Positions 46,130-55,635 of a DNA stretch of 64,000 nucleotides are shown here, piece after piece. The stretch lies in contig NZ_JAHUWT010000003.1 in assembly GCF_019218885.1 (NCBI RefSeq), positions 868,001 to 932,000 of the forward strand, written 5' to 3'. How positions within the stretch are numbered: the stretch's first letter is position 1; each line of letters begins with the position of its first letter. The notes under the pieces were generated by a model, which was not told the DNA's origin, ran no database searches, and saw only the letters and a list, made by a program, of their open reading frames with translations. The position numbers were made by a program, and so were the translations under genes. Origin of the DNA: Bordetella sp. BOR01 (GTDB lineage: Bacteria > Pseudomonadota > Gammaproteobacteria > Burkholderiales > Burkholderiaceae_B).

Positions 46130-48739
46130 CTACAACGGCTGCTTGTCCGCCCCGAGCATCCGCACCAGCAACCCCGTGCCGTCGTCTCCGACTCGCACTT
46201 CGCCATAACGCGCCGCGGCGTAGCGATCGGCTTGCCCCTCGGGAAAGAAATACGCGTTGGTGACGATACGCACCTCACCACTGCGCAGGCGGTAGCGCAG
46301 GGCGATTTCCTGGCTGGCCTGCGGCTGCACATCGGGCTGGATGCGCGCCACCCGCGCCACGCCCTCGCCGTCGGGCACCAGCACGACATAGCCGTCGAGC
46401 GACGGCATGGCATCCGGGGCCGACGCGAAGTGCCGCATGACGTCATTGCCGGCCGCAAACCGCAAGGCCATGTAATCGCCCTGCATCAAGGAACGCGGAT
46501 CCACCGGCGCCAATTCCAGGATGGCGACGCGTCCGTGGGCCAGCAAGGCCTCGCGCTGCCAGATGGCGCCGTTGACCACGACCAGGGCCAGTACCAGGCC
46601 ACCCAGCACCACGGCCGTGCGCCAGCGCAGCGCTGCCGACGCAGGGCCCGCCACGGCCGCGGACGGCGCCTCGATGGTGCGCATCAGGCGCGGCACCAGC
46701 CAGACCAGGGCGCGCAGGAAGAACAGCAGCAGCGCGGCGCCGCCCAGCCACAAGGCCTTGTCGAGCAGCGGCACCTGCAATTGGTAGTAATACACCACCA
46801 GATACGCCAGCAGGCTCAGGCCGCCGAAGGTCACCAGGCGCGAGCGGTTCAGGCCGAAGCCCAGCAGCATCCAGGCCAGCGCAAAGGCAATGCCCGGGCT
46901 GGGCAACCAGAACAACGCCAGCGCCAAGAGGCCCAATGGCACGCCCCAGAGCACGCCCGCGGTCAGCATGTGCCGGCGCGGCCACAATACCGCCACGGCG
47001 CAGGCAACCGGCAACAGCGCGCCGGCCACGGTCAGTATCGCCGTGAGCGGATTCAGGTTCCAGATCACCGGCAACTGCATCAGCGAGGCGCCGCCCGCCA
47101 GCCACACCATGCCCTGCACCGCCAGCACGAAGGCCCAGGCCAGCGGCAACAGCACATTCGGCCGCGTGCGCGCCAGGCGGTGCCCGACGCAGAACGCGGC
47201 GGCGGCCGTCCAGGCTCCGGCCACGGCCACCGGCAACCAGACGAACGTGGCGCGCACCGTGTCGAAATTCAGCCACATGCCCAGCAGATCGTTGTTGTCC
47301 ATCAGTCCGGGCACCAGGCCCAGCCAGATCAGCCCGGCCAGCGCCAGGGCGATCATCCAGGCGCTCAGGAAGCGCAGCAGCGCCTCGGGCGCCAGCGCGT
47401 ACACCGCCACGCCCAGCACCAGGACAAAGGCGCAGGCGCTGGACAGGGATGCAGATTCGGACAGGCCGAACGCCACCAGTATCTGCCCCGCGAACCCCAT
47501 GGCCGTGGCGCATTGCCGCCAGAACGGCCCGGCATCGGTACGCAGCACGGCCACGCCCACGGCGCTCAGCACCAGGCCCACGACAATGGCCCCCTGCAGC
47601 GACTGGACCAGGCCCGAGACCCCCAGGAACAACAGCAGCAGCAACGTGGTCAGCCAGGCGCTCAGGCCCAGCAGCGCCTGCACGTACCAGGCCGGGCCCA
47701 ACTGGGGCTCGACGTCCGGGTCGTCCAGCCCGGCCACCGGGCTGCCGGCGACGGCCGGCGCCACGGCATTGCCGGCCGACACGCCTGCCGGCTCGGCATC
47801 GGCCAGCGCACGTCCTGCCGGCGGCTGGGCTGCCAGCCGGCGCAGCCAGCGCGCCGCCCACACCGCTTCGGCCATCAACAGGCCGGCCAAGGGCAAAATG
47901 GCCCAGACACCGGGTTCCAGGCTCAGCAGCCATTCGCCCGCCAGGCGCATCGATACGCAAATGACGCCGGCGGCCAACATGGCCAGGATCAGCAGGTCGC
48001 GCCGCGCGCGCTGGTAGTAATAGCCCAGGCCCAGCGTCACGACCACCCAGGCCACGCCGGTGATCGAACCCAGCCCGCGCAACACCGAATCGCCGAAGGT
48101 CAGCGCCAGCACCAAGGTGCCGATGATCAGGGCCGCCAATGCGCGCGGCCCCACCCGGGTGTCCGCGTGCCAGCGCCAGGCGGCGCATTCCCAGGCCGCC
48201 AGCAGCAACAGGTTCAGGGCCGCCAGCAGCAAGGTGGGCAGGCCGGGGCCGATTGCCCACCAGAGCGGCGCCCCCGATTCCCCTAGATAAAGAAAGGCCG
48301 CCACATTGACGACCCCCGCCCACAGCAGCCACACGGCCTGGCTGGCCGCCACCAGCGCCCAGGGCAGCAGCAGCACCGCCCACCAGGCGAAGAGTTCCCA
48401 GGTATCGGCTCCTGTCTGGTATGTTTGTCCCAGTAATGCCAGCAGCGCACCCAGCAGCAGGCCGGCCAACGCCAGAAGTGCCCCGGGTGCGTAGCGGCGT
48501 GGGCCGGCAGCCGCCCGCAGGCGCCATCCAGCCCATGCGGCGAGCAGCACGCACACCGCCAATAGCACCTGCGCGCCGGCAAAGCGCTGCACTTTCGACA
48601 TGTCTTGCCAGTTGGAGGCCACCCAGCAAATAACGGCGCTGCCCAGCAGCCAGACACCCAGCCAAACCGTACTTCGGGCCAGGAATTGCCGCCAAGCGTG
48701 CAGCTCTGATCCCGCCTGTCCCCCAGCCCCGACTTGCAT
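46130..48739 (-). CDS. Large GDYXXLXY/DUF2157-type membrane protein
   Basis: An 869-aa polytopic membrane protein. The N-terminal part (ELHAWRQFLARSTVWLGVWL, then LLALLGQTYQTGADTWELF) matches DUF2157; the middle resembles DUF4401 with many hydrophobic helices; and a periplasmic-looking C-terminal domain carries the motif GDYMALRF (GDYXXLXY) after DPRSLMQ. The function is unknown. The ATG at 48739 with GGGGAG upstream is preferred over 48763. It is divergent from topB with 62 bp between starts. In many genomes these domains are separate genes; here they form one chain. Confidence 0.82.
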   Translation of the reverse strand: MQVGAGGQAGSELHAWRQFLARSTVWLGVWLLGSAVICWVASNWQDMSKVQRFAGAQVLLAVCVLLAAWAGWRLRAAAGPRRYAPGALLALAGLLLGALLALLGQTYQTGADTWELFAWWAVLLLPWALVAASQAVWLLWAGVVNVAAFLYLGESGAPLWWAIGPGLPTLLLAALNLLLLAAWECAAWRWHADTRVGPRALAALIIGTLVLALTFGDSVLRGLGSITGVAWVVVTLGLGYYYQRARRDLLILAMLAAGVICVSMRLAGEWLLSLEPGVWAILPLAGLLMAEAVWAARWLRRLAAQPPAGRALADAEPAGVSAGNAVAPAVAGSPVAGLDDPDVEPQLGPAWYVQALLGLSAWLTTLLLLLFLGVSGLVQSLQGAIVVGLVLSAVGVAVLRTDAGPFWRQCATAMGFAGQILVAFGLSESASLSSACAFVLVLGVAVYALAPEALLRFLSAWMIALALAGLIWLGLVPGLMDNNDLLGMWLNFDTVRATFVWLPVAVAGAWTAAAAFCVGHRLARTRPNVLLPLAWAFVLAVQGMVWLAGGASLMQLPVIWNLNPLTAILTVAGALLPVACAVAVLWPRRHMLTAGVLWGVPLGLLALALFWLPSPGIAFALAWMLLGFGLNRSRLVTFGGLSLLAYLVVYYYQLQVPLLDKALWLGGAALLLFFLRALVWLVPRLMRTIEAPSAAVAGPASAALRWRTAVVLGGLVLALVVVNGAIWQREALLAHGRVAILELAPVDPRSLMQGDYMALRFAAGNDVMRHFASAPDAMPSLDGYVVLVPDGEGVARVARIQPDVQPQASQEIALRYRLRSGEVRIVTNAYFFPEGQADRYAAARYGEVRVGDDGTGLLVRMLGADKQPL

Positions 48740-48801
48740 GCGGCGAATCTCCCCTCGTATCATCCGCGCTACACCGGCGGGTCTACCGCCACTGGATACC
48801 C

Positions 48802-51417
48802 ATGAGCAAAACGCTGATTATTGCCGAGAAGCCCTCGGTAGCCCTTGATATATCACGCGCCCTCGGAGGCTTCGCGCGCGAGGGCGACTATTTTGAAAGC
48901 GAACGTTACGTGCTCGCTTCAAGTATCGGGCATTTGCTCGGCCTTGTCGCGCCCAACGACCCCGTCAAAGGCAAGTGGAGCTTCGCGCACCTGCCGGTCA
49001 TCCCGCCCGAATTCGAACTCGGCCCTGCAGACAAGCGATCCGCCGAGCGCCTGAAGCTGCTGGTCAGGCTGGCCAAGCGCAAAGACGTGGACGCGCTCAT
49101 CAACGCTTGTGACGCCGGGCGCGAGGGCGAACTGATCTTTCGCTACATCATCCAGTACGCGGGGGTAAAGAAACCCATCAAGCGCCTGTGGCTGCAATCC
49201 ATGACGCAGGCCGCCATCCGCGAGGCCTTCGCGAACCTGCGCGACGACGTCCAGCTCAAGCCGCTGGAAGCCGCCGCCCGCTCGCGGGCCGAGGCCGACT
49301 GGCTGGTGGGCATCAACGGCACGCGCGCCATGACCGCCTTCAACAGCAAGGACGGCGGCTTCTTCAAGACCCCCGTGGGCCGCGTGCAAACACCCACGCT
49401 GGCCATCGTGGCCGAGCGCGAAGAACGCATCCGCGCCTTCGTGCCGCGCGACTACTGGGAAGTGCACGCCACTTTCGTGGCCGCCGCGGGCCTGTACCAG
49501 GGCCGCTGGATCGACCCCGACTTCAAGCGCGACGAGCGCGATCCCGAAAGGCGCGAATCGCGCCTGTGGTCGCAAGCCGCCGCGCAAAGCGTGGTGGCGG
49601 CGTGCCGCGAACAGTCGGGCAACGTGACCGAAGAGTCCAAGCCGTCGACCCAGATGTCGCCGGCCCTGTACGACCTGACCTCGCTGCAGCGCGATGCCAA
49701 CGGCCGTTTCGGCTTTTCGGCCAAGACCACCCTGGCGCTGGCCCAGACCCTGTACGAACGCCACAAGGCCTTGACCTACCCGCGTACCGATTCGCGCTAC
49801 CTGCCCGAAGACTACCTGGCCACCGTGCGCGAAACCATGCAGGCCCTGTCCAAGGGCGGCTCGAACGCCGTCGGGCAGCTGTCGCGGCATGCCGGCACCG
49901 TGGTGGCGCAGAACTGGGTCAAGCCCAACCGGCGCATCTTCGACAACAAGAAGGTGTCTGACCACTTCGCCATCATCCCCACGCTGCAGATCCCGCACGA
50001 CCTCAGCGAGGCCGAGGCCAAGCTGTACGACCTGGTGCTCAAGCGGTTCCTGGCGGTGTTCTTCCCGGCCGCCGAATACCGCGTCACCACGCGCCTGACC
50101 GAAGTGCAGGGCCACCGCTTCAAGACCGAAGGCAAGGTGCTGGTGGCACCGGGCTGGCTGGCGGTGTATGGCAAAGAAGCCCAGGGCGAAGACGCCAACC
50201 TGGTGCCGGTGGCCGACAACGAAGCCGTACGCACCGAAGACATCGAGGCCGTGGGCCTGTCGACCAAGCCGCCGGCGCGCTACAACGAAGCCACGCTGCT
50301 GTCGGCCATGGAGGGCGCCGGCAAGCTGGTCGACGACGAAGAACTGCGCGAAGCCATGTCCGAGCGCGGCCTGGGCACACCGGCCACGCGCGCGGGCATC
50401 ATCGAAGGCCTGCTGGGCGAAGGCTACCTGCGCCGCGAAGGGCGCGACCTGGTGCCCACCGCCAAGGCACGCCAGTTGATGACGCTGCTGTCCGGCCTGG
50501 ATGTCACCGAACTGACCTCGCCCGAACTCACCGGCGAATGGGAACACAAGCTCAAGCAGATCGAGCAGGGCGGGCTGGGCCGCGAAGCCTTCATGCGCGA
50601 AATCGCCCAGATGACGCAAGTGATCGTCAAGCGGGCCAAGGAATACGAGCGCGACACCGTGCCCGGCGACTACGCCACGCTGCAAACCCCGTGCCCCAAA
50701 TGCGGCGGGGTGGTCAAGGAAAACTACCGCCGCTATGCCTGCACGCAATGCGACTTCTCCATCGGCAAGCATCCCGGTGGGCGCACCTTCGAACTGCCCG
50801 AAGTCGAAGAACTGCTGGCCAAGCGCGAAATCGGCCCGCTGCAAGGCTTCATCAGCAAGATGGGCCGGCCGTTCGCGGCCATCCTGCGCATCGGCGATGA
50901 AGACAAGCTGGAATTCGACTTCGGCCAGAATGACGACGACGACACCGAACCGGTGGACTTCTCCGGCCATACGCCAGTGGGCACCTGCCCCAAGTGCAGC
51001 TCGCGCGTGTTCGAGCATGGCCTGAGCTACGTGTGCGAAAAATCGGTCGGCCCCGACAAGACCTGCGATTTCCGTTCCGGCAAGATCATCCTGCAGCAAG
51101 AGATCTCGCGCGAACAAATGCACAAACTGTTGACCGACGGCCGCACCGACCTGCTCGACGGTTTTGTCTCCAGCCGCACGAACCGCAAGTTCAAGGCCTT
51201 CCTGGTACGCCAGCCCGACGGCAAGGTCGGCTTCGAGTTCGAACCGCGCCCCGTCAAGCCTGGCCGAGCGCCGGCCAAGACGGCCGCGGGCAAGACCGCC
51301 GCCAAAACCGCCACCAAGACGGCTGCGAAGAAGGCTCCGGCCAAGAAAACCGCCGCCAGGAAAGCACCCGCCAAAAAAGCGGCGGCCAAGAAAGCAGCCC
51401 CCAAGAAAACCGCCTGA
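48802..51417 (+). CDS. topB: DNA topoisomerase III with basic C-terminal tail
   Basis: An 871-aa type IA topoisomerase that decatenates and relaxes DNA. The N-terminal Toprim domain (TLIIAEKPSVALDISRAL; DAGREGELIF) is followed by the active-site tyrosine Y326 in TYPRTDSRYLP and C-terminal zinc ribbons (CPKCGG...CTQC; CPKCSS). The last ~45 residues are almost only Ala, Lys, Pro and Thr, resembling histone H1-like tails of beta-proteobacteria, and should add non-specific DNA binding. It is followed after 16 bp by an SDR gene. Confidence 0.95.
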   Translation: MSKTLIIAEKPSVALDISRALGGFAREGDYFESERYVLASSIGHLLGLVAPNDPVKGKWSFAHLPVIPPEFELGPADKRSAERLKLLVRLAKRKDVDALINACDAGREGELIFRYIIQYAGVKKPIKRLWLQSMTQAAIREAFANLRDDVQLKPLEAAARSRAEADWLVGINGTRAMTAFNSKDGGFFKTPVGRVQTPTLAIVAEREERIRAFVPRDYWEVHATFVAAAGLYQGRWIDPDFKRDERDPERRESRLWSQAAAQSVVAACREQSGNVTEESKPSTQMSPALYDLTSLQRDANGRFGFSAKTTLALAQTLYERHKALTYPRTDSRYLPEDYLATVRETMQALSKGGSNAVGQLSRHAGTVVAQNWVKPNRRIFDNKKVSDHFAIIPTLQIPHDLSEAEAKLYDLVLKRFLAVFFPAAEYRVTTRLTEVQGHRFKTEGKVLVAPGWLAVYGKEAQGEDANLVPVADNEAVRTEDIEAVGLSTKPPARYNEATLLSAMEGAGKLVDDEELREAMSERGLGTPATRAGIIEGLLGEGYLRREGRDLVPTAKARQLMTLLSGLDVTELTSPELTGEWEHKLKQIEQGGLGREAFMREIAQMTQVIVKRAKEYERDTVPGDYATLQTPCPKCGGVVKENYRRYACTQCDFSIGKHPGGRTFELPEVEELLAKREIGPLQGFISKMGRPFAAILRIGDEDKLEFDFGQNDDDDTEPVDFSGHTPVGTCPKCSSRVFEHGLSYVCEKSVGPDKTCDFRSGKIILQQEISREQMHKLLTDGRTDLLDGFVSSRTNRKFKAFLVRQPDGKVGFEFEPRPVKPGRAPAKTAAGKTAAKTATKTAAKKAPAKKTAARKAPAKKAAAKKAAPKKTA

Positions 51418-51433
51418 TACGACGTAGACCACC

Positions 51434-52225
51434 ATGACCACCGCCGCGCCTGCCCAAGCTTACTTACAGCAGTTTTCACTGGCCGGGCAGGTGGCGCTGG
51501 TGACCGGCTCGGCGCGCGGCCTGGGGCTGTGCATCGCGCGCGCCATGGCGGGTTGCGGCGCCCATGTGCTGATCAACGGCCGCAACGCCGCGGCGGTACA
51601 GGACACGGTGGCCGCGCTGCGCAACGACGGGCTGGCCGCCTCGGCCCTGGCCTTCGACATCGGCGACGACGACGCCATGGCGCGCGCCTTCGCGCAGATC
51701 GATGCCGAGCACGGCCGGCTGGACATCCTGGTCAACAACGTCGGCGCCCGCAATCGCAAGACGCTGCAAGCCATGGCACCGGCCGAGATCCGCGCGCTGA
51801 TCGACACCGACCTGGTCGCCGGCATCCTGCTGGCCAAGCTGGCGGCCGGGCGCATGGTGCCCCAGCGCGCCGGGCGCCTGATCGCCATTACCTCGGTGGT
51901 GGGCGAACTGGCGCGCGCGGGCGACGCCGTGTATCCGGCCGCCAAGCAGGGGCTGACCGGCATGATGCGCGCACTGGCGGCCGAATTCGGCCCCCTGGGC
52001 ATTACCAGCAATGCCATCGCGCCTGGCACCTTCGCCACCGAAACCAATGCGGCCTTCATGGCCAACCCGGCCCTGCACGACCCGATGGCCGCCCGCAACC
52101 CCATGGGGCGCTGGGGCCAGCCCGAGGAAATCGCCGGCGCCGCGGTGTTCCTGGCCTCGCCCGCGGCCTCGTACGTGAATGGCCAGGTGCTGACCGTGGA
52201 CGGAGGCCTGTCCATCTTGTTCTAG
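51434..52225 (+). CDS. Short-chain dehydrogenase/reductase (gluconate 5-dehydrogenase-like)
   Basis: A 263-aa classical SDR with the cofactor loop TGSARGLGLC, NNVGARNRK, the catalytic YPAAK in DAVYPAAKQGL and the C-terminal TVDGGLSILF. The INGRN segment after beta-2 suggests NADP(H). It resembles gluconate 5-dehydrogenase/3-oxoacyl reductase-like SDRs, but the substrate is unknown. It lies just after topB and 92 bp before an aldehyde dehydrogenase, with which it could oxidise an alcohol to an acid. Confidence 0.88.
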   Translation: MTTAAPAQAYLQQFSLAGQVALVTGSARGLGLCIARAMAGCGAHVLINGRNAAAVQDTVAALRNDGLAASALAFDIGDDDAMARAFAQIDAEHGRLDILVNNVGARNRKTLQAMAPAEIRALIDTDLVAGILLAKLAAGRMVPQRAGRLIAITSVVGELARAGDAVYPAAKQGLTGMMRALAAEFGPLGITSNAIAPGTFATETNAAFMANPALHDPMAARNPMGRWGQPEEIAGAAVFLASPAASYVNGQVLTVDGGLSILF

Positions 52226-52317
52226 GGCCTGTTCCGCCATCGCGCCATGAACGGGCCACCGTGCGCCGGGCTGCGCAGCCGGCATACTCTGCAACGACAC
52301 TCTAGAGGTTGATTGGC

Positions 52318-53754
52318 ATGAAGCAGCATTTCATCGATAACCGCCCGGTACCCGGCGCCTCGGGCGAATCCATTGCCGTAATGGATCCCTCTACCGGGCA
52401 GCAGTACGACAGCATTGCGCGCGGCAACGCCGCCGACATCGACCTGGCGGTGCAGGCCGCCCGGCGCGCCTACGACGAAGGCGCCTGGGGCAGGCTTACC
52501 GCGGCCGAGCGCGGCCGCCTGATGCTGAAGCTGTCGGTGAAGATCCTGGACCACGCCGACGAGCTCACCGATATCGAATCGCGCGACTGCGGCAAGCCCA
52601 CCCGGCAGGCCCGCGCCGACGTCACGGCGGTGGCCCGTTATTTCGAATACTACGGCGGCGCGGCCGACAAGCTGCACGGCGAAACCCTGCCCTATCAGAA
52701 CGGCTACACGGTGCTGACGCTGCGCGAGCCGCACGGCGTTACCGGCCACGTGGTGCCCTGGAACTACCCGCTGCAGATTTTCGGGCGCAGCGTGGGCGCT
52801 GCGCTGGCGGCCGGCAATGCCTGCGTGGTCAAGCCCGCCGAAGACGCCTGCCTGTCGCTGCTGCGGCTGGCCGAACTGGCCGCCGACGTGGGCTTTCCAC
52901 CGGGGGCCATCAACATCGTCACCGGCTACGGCCACGAAGCCGGCGACGCGCTGACGCGCCATCCGGGCATCGACCACATCTCGTTCACCGGTTCGCCGCG
53001 CATAGGCGTGCTGGTTACCCAGGTGGCGGCCGAACGCCATGTGCCGGTCACGCTGGAACTGGGCGGCAAGTCGCCGCAAATCGTGTTCGCCGACGCCGAC
53101 CTGGACGCGCTGGTACCGGTGGCAGTGAACGCCATCGTGCAGAACGCCGGCCAGACCTGCTCGGCCGGCAGCCGCCTGCTGGTCGAGCGCAGCGCCTACG
53201 ACCGTGTGCTGGAACGCCTGTCGCAGGCCTTCTCGGCCTTGCGCGCGGGCCCTGCCACCTTGGACCTGGACTGCGGGCCGCTGATCCGCAAGACCCAGCA
53301 GGAACGCGTGCAGGGCTTCCTGAAGGCCGCCGGCGACGACGGCATCGCCACCGCCGCGCAAGGCCAGATCGCCGATGGCGCGCCGGCCGATGGCTATTAC
53401 CAGGCGCCCACGCTGCTGCGCGACGTGCCGGTCGGCCATCGCCTGGCCCAGGAAGAAGTGTTCGGCCCGGTGCTGGCCGCCATGCCCTTCGATGACGAAG
53501 CCGACGCCGTGCGCATCGCCAACGCCACCGAATACGGCCTGGCCGCCAGCGTCTGGACGCGCGATGGCGGGCGCCAATTGCGCATCGCGCGCAAAGTGCG
53601 CAGCGGCCAGGTATTCATCAACAACTACGGGGCGGGCGGCGGCATCGAGCTGCCGTTCGGCGGCGTGAAGGCCAGCGGCCACGGCCGCGAGAAAGGGTTC
53701 GAGGCGTTGTACGGGTTCACCGTGCTGAAGACCATCTCGATCAAGCACGACTGA
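52318..53754 (+). CDS. Aldehyde dehydrogenase
   Basis: A 478-aa NAD(P)-dependent aldehyde dehydrogenase with the Asn in VVPWNYPLQI, the catalytic Glu in LELGGKSPQI and the nucleophile C281 in NAGQTCSAGSRLL. The family resembles betaine-aldehyde/gamma-aminobutyraldehyde-type enzymes, but the substrate is not readable. The ATG at 52318 has AGAGG nine bases upstream. A 13-bp-stem hairpin follows before the convergent LysR gene. Confidence 0.92.
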   Translation: MKQHFIDNRPVPGASGESIAVMDPSTGQQYDSIARGNAADIDLAVQAARRAYDEGAWGRLTAAERGRLMLKLSVKILDHADELTDIESRDCGKPTRQARADVTAVARYFEYYGGAADKLHGETLPYQNGYTVLTLREPHGVTGHVVPWNYPLQIFGRSVGAALAAGNACVVKPAEDACLSLLRLAELAADVGFPPGAINIVTGYGHEAGDALTRHPGIDHISFTGSPRIGVLVTQVAAERHVPVTLELGGKSPQIVFADADLDALVPVAVNAIVQNAGQTCSAGSRLLVERSAYDRVLERLSQAFSALRAGPATLDLDCGPLIRKTQQERVQGFLKAAGDDGIATAAQGQIADGAPADGYYQAPTLLRDVPVGHRLAQEEVFGPVLAAMPFDDEADAVRIANATEYGLAASVWTRDGGRQLRIARKVRSGQVFINNYGAGGGIELPFGGVKASGHGREKGFEALYGFTVLKTISIKHD

Positions 53755-53764
53755 AGCATCGCAA

Positions 53765-53795
53765 CGGTGCCAGGCACGCCAGGTGCCTGGCACCG
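53765..53795. terminator. Hairpin between convergent genes, dispersed palindrome copy D
   Basis: CGGTGCCAGGCAC (53765-53777) pairs with GTGCCTGGCACCG (53783-53795) around a GCCAG loop, 10 bp after the aldehyde dehydrogenase stop and before the convergent LysR stop. Position suggests a bidirectional terminator; the arms belong to the window-wide palindrome family. Confidence 0.75.
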
Positions 53796-53825
53796 CCAGA
53801 TTGAAACAGCACTGGCCCGCTACGC

Positions 53826-54749
53826 TTACTGCCAGCTCTTGCCGGTGCGGGCCGCCACGACTTGCGGATCGTGCAGCAATACCTCGGCAAACTGGCGCAC
53901 CAGGCCTGATGGCTCGGCATCCTGCCGCGTTACCAGGTGCAGGTCACGCAGCGCCCACCCGTCCTGCAAGGGTATGGCAATGATCGCGCCCTCGCGCGCC
54001 AACGGCTGGGCCACGCTGGACGGCACCACCGCCACGCCCACGCCGGCGCGTACCAGGTACAGCACCGAACTGAAATCGTGTGCATGCACGCGCACACTGA
54101 CGCTCTTGCCCAGCCGCTCGGCCTGGGCCTGCACGAACTGGAAATTGCTGCTGGCGCGGTCCATGCAGACCTGCCCGTGCGCCAGCACATCCGCGTAGGC
54201 CACGCGGGGGCGTTGCGCCAGCGCGTGGTCGGGCGGGGCCGCACAGATCAGGCGATCGATCGCATAGAGTTCGCAGCGCAGGTCGGCATCGTTGACCTTG
54301 CCCGCGCAAATGCCGATATCGGCCTCGCCACGCTGGATCTTGCCGGCAATGGACAGGCTGTCCTGCTCTTTCAGGTTTACATCGATATGGGTATTTGAGG
54401 TCAGAAAACGCGCCAGGCTGGGAATGATGAAGCCGTTGAGCGAACTGCTGTTGGCCAGCAGCCGCACATTGCCCTTCAGGTTGCGCGCGTAGGCGCTGAC
54501 TTCGGCCTGCATGGCTTGCAGGTCGGCCAGCAGGATGTCGACGTGGCGCGCCAGCGCCTCGCCGGCGGGCGTCAGGCTCATGCCCCTGGCGGAACGCACG
54601 AACAGCGGGCTGCCCGCGGCATATTCCAGGTTCTTCAGGCGATAGCTGGCCGACGGAGCGGTCATGTGCATCGCTGCCGCGCCCGCGGACAGGTTGCCCG
54701 CCTGGAGAATGGCCTTGAACAGGCGCAGATCTTTCAGCTCATAGGACAT
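53826..54749 (-). CDS. LysR-family regulator of the CaiB/Bug/hydratase operon
   Basis: A 307-aa LysR regulator: helix-turn-helix in LKDLRLFKAILQAGNLSAGA and MTAPSASYRLKNLEYAAGS, then a two-lobed effector domain. The ATG at 54749 is preceded by AGAGGGATCG. It is the last gene of a co-directional set (CoA-transferase, Bug, enoyl-CoA hydratase, LysR), an unusual place since LysR genes are mostly divergent from their targets. It may act at the inverted repeats around 57923-57961. Confidence 0.88.
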   Translation of the reverse strand: MSYELKDLRLFKAILQAGNLSAGAAAMHMTAPSASYRLKNLEYAAGSPLFVRSARGMSLTPAGEALARHVDILLADLQAMQAEVSAYARNLKGNVRLLANSSSLNGFIIPSLARFLTSNTHIDVNLKEQDSLSIAGKIQRGEADIGICAGKVNDADLRCELYAIDRLICAAPPDHALAQRPRVAYADVLAHGQVCMDRASSNFQFVQAQAERLGKSVSVRVHAHDFSSVLYLVRAGVGVAVVPSSVAQPLAREGAIIAIPLQDGWALRDLHLVTRQDAEPSGLVRQFAEVLLHDPQVVAARTGKSWQ

Positions 54750-54833
54750 CGATCCCTCTTTGTGCGAACACCGCCGCAAGCCAAGACGGGATTGTCCTCC
54801 CGGGCCGCATTGGCGCGGCCCTGCGACGCGGGA

Positions 54834-55628
54834 TCAGGCGCCCGTCTTGCGCGCCTTCTCGTCCAGGAACGCACGCATATAGCGCCCCGGCTCGCCCGTG
54901 TCGAACGCCGCGCCGAACTCCAGCACGCCATTCTGCAGCGAAACATCCAGCGGCTCGTCTTCCCATTCGCGCAGCAGGCGCTTCTGCTGGGCCAGCGCGC
55001 CTTGGCCGAGTCCGGCAAGCATACTCGCTATACGGTCGACTTCGGCATCCAGCGTGGCAGCCGGCACCACGCGGTCCAGCAGCCCCCACGATTCGGCCTG
55101 CTTCGCGTCGGCAACTTCCCCGGTCAGCAGCATCCAGTTCGCGCGCGCCTTGCCGATCAGCCGCGGCAACAGCGCGGCATGAATGATGGACGGCACGCCG
55201 ACCTTGACTTCCGGCATGCCCATGTGGGCCTGGTCGGAGGCGATGCGCAGGTCGCAGGACAATGCCAGCTCCATGCCGCCTCCCAGGCACCAGCCGGGAA
55301 TGCGAGCGATCACCGGTATGCGCAGCAAGCGCACGCCATCGCACAGTTGCCGCAGCCGGTCTATGTAGGCAATTGCGGCGGCGTGGTCGAAGAACGCCAT
55401 CTCTTTGATGTCCGATCCCGCGACGAAGGCCTTTTCTTGGGCCCCGCGCAGCACCAGCACCTTGACGTCGTCGCGCCGGTCGATATGCGCCAGCATGCCG
55501 ATCAGGCTTTCCACGACCGCGGAACTCAGGATATTGAGCTTGCCCGCTTCGCGGATCTCCAGCGTGCCGACACCGTCGTCGCGCAGCGAAAAGGCCGCAT
55601 GGGGATAAGTGGGAATGTCGATGGCCAT
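54834..55628 (-). CDS. Enoyl-CoA hydratase/isomerase
   Basis: A 264-aa crotonase-fold protein with the oxyanion-hole segments AFVAGSDIKEMA and IPGWCLGGGMELALSCDLRIA, and MGMPEVKVGVPSI. The usual catalytic glutamates of hydratases seem partly replaced: the first is Met-Glu in GGGMELALS and the second sits in MPEVKVG, so hydratase, isomerase or decarboxylase activity is open. It starts 7 bp after the Bug gene stop (ATG at 55628) and follows the CaiB-type gene, forming a small acyl-CoA pathway. Confidence 0.88.
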   Translation of the reverse strand: MAIDIPTYPHAAFSLRDDGVGTLEIREAGKLNILSSAVVESLIGMLAHIDRRDDVKVLVLRGAQEKAFVAGSDIKEMAFFDHAAAIAYIDRLRQLCDGVRLLRIPVIARIPGWCLGGGMELALSCDLRIASDQAHMGMPEVKVGVPSIIHAALLPRLIGKARANWMLLTGEVADAKQAESWGLLDRVVPAATLDAEVDRIASMLAGLGQGALAQQKRLLREWEDEPLDVSLQNGVLEFGAAFDTGEPGRYMRAFLDEKARKTGA

Positions 55629-55635
55629 GGCAATC

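Noticed and set aside
51283-51417. Frameshift or assembly artefact at the end of topB
   Set aside because: The Lys/Ala-rich tail stays in frame to a normal stop and is of a type known in related bacteria.
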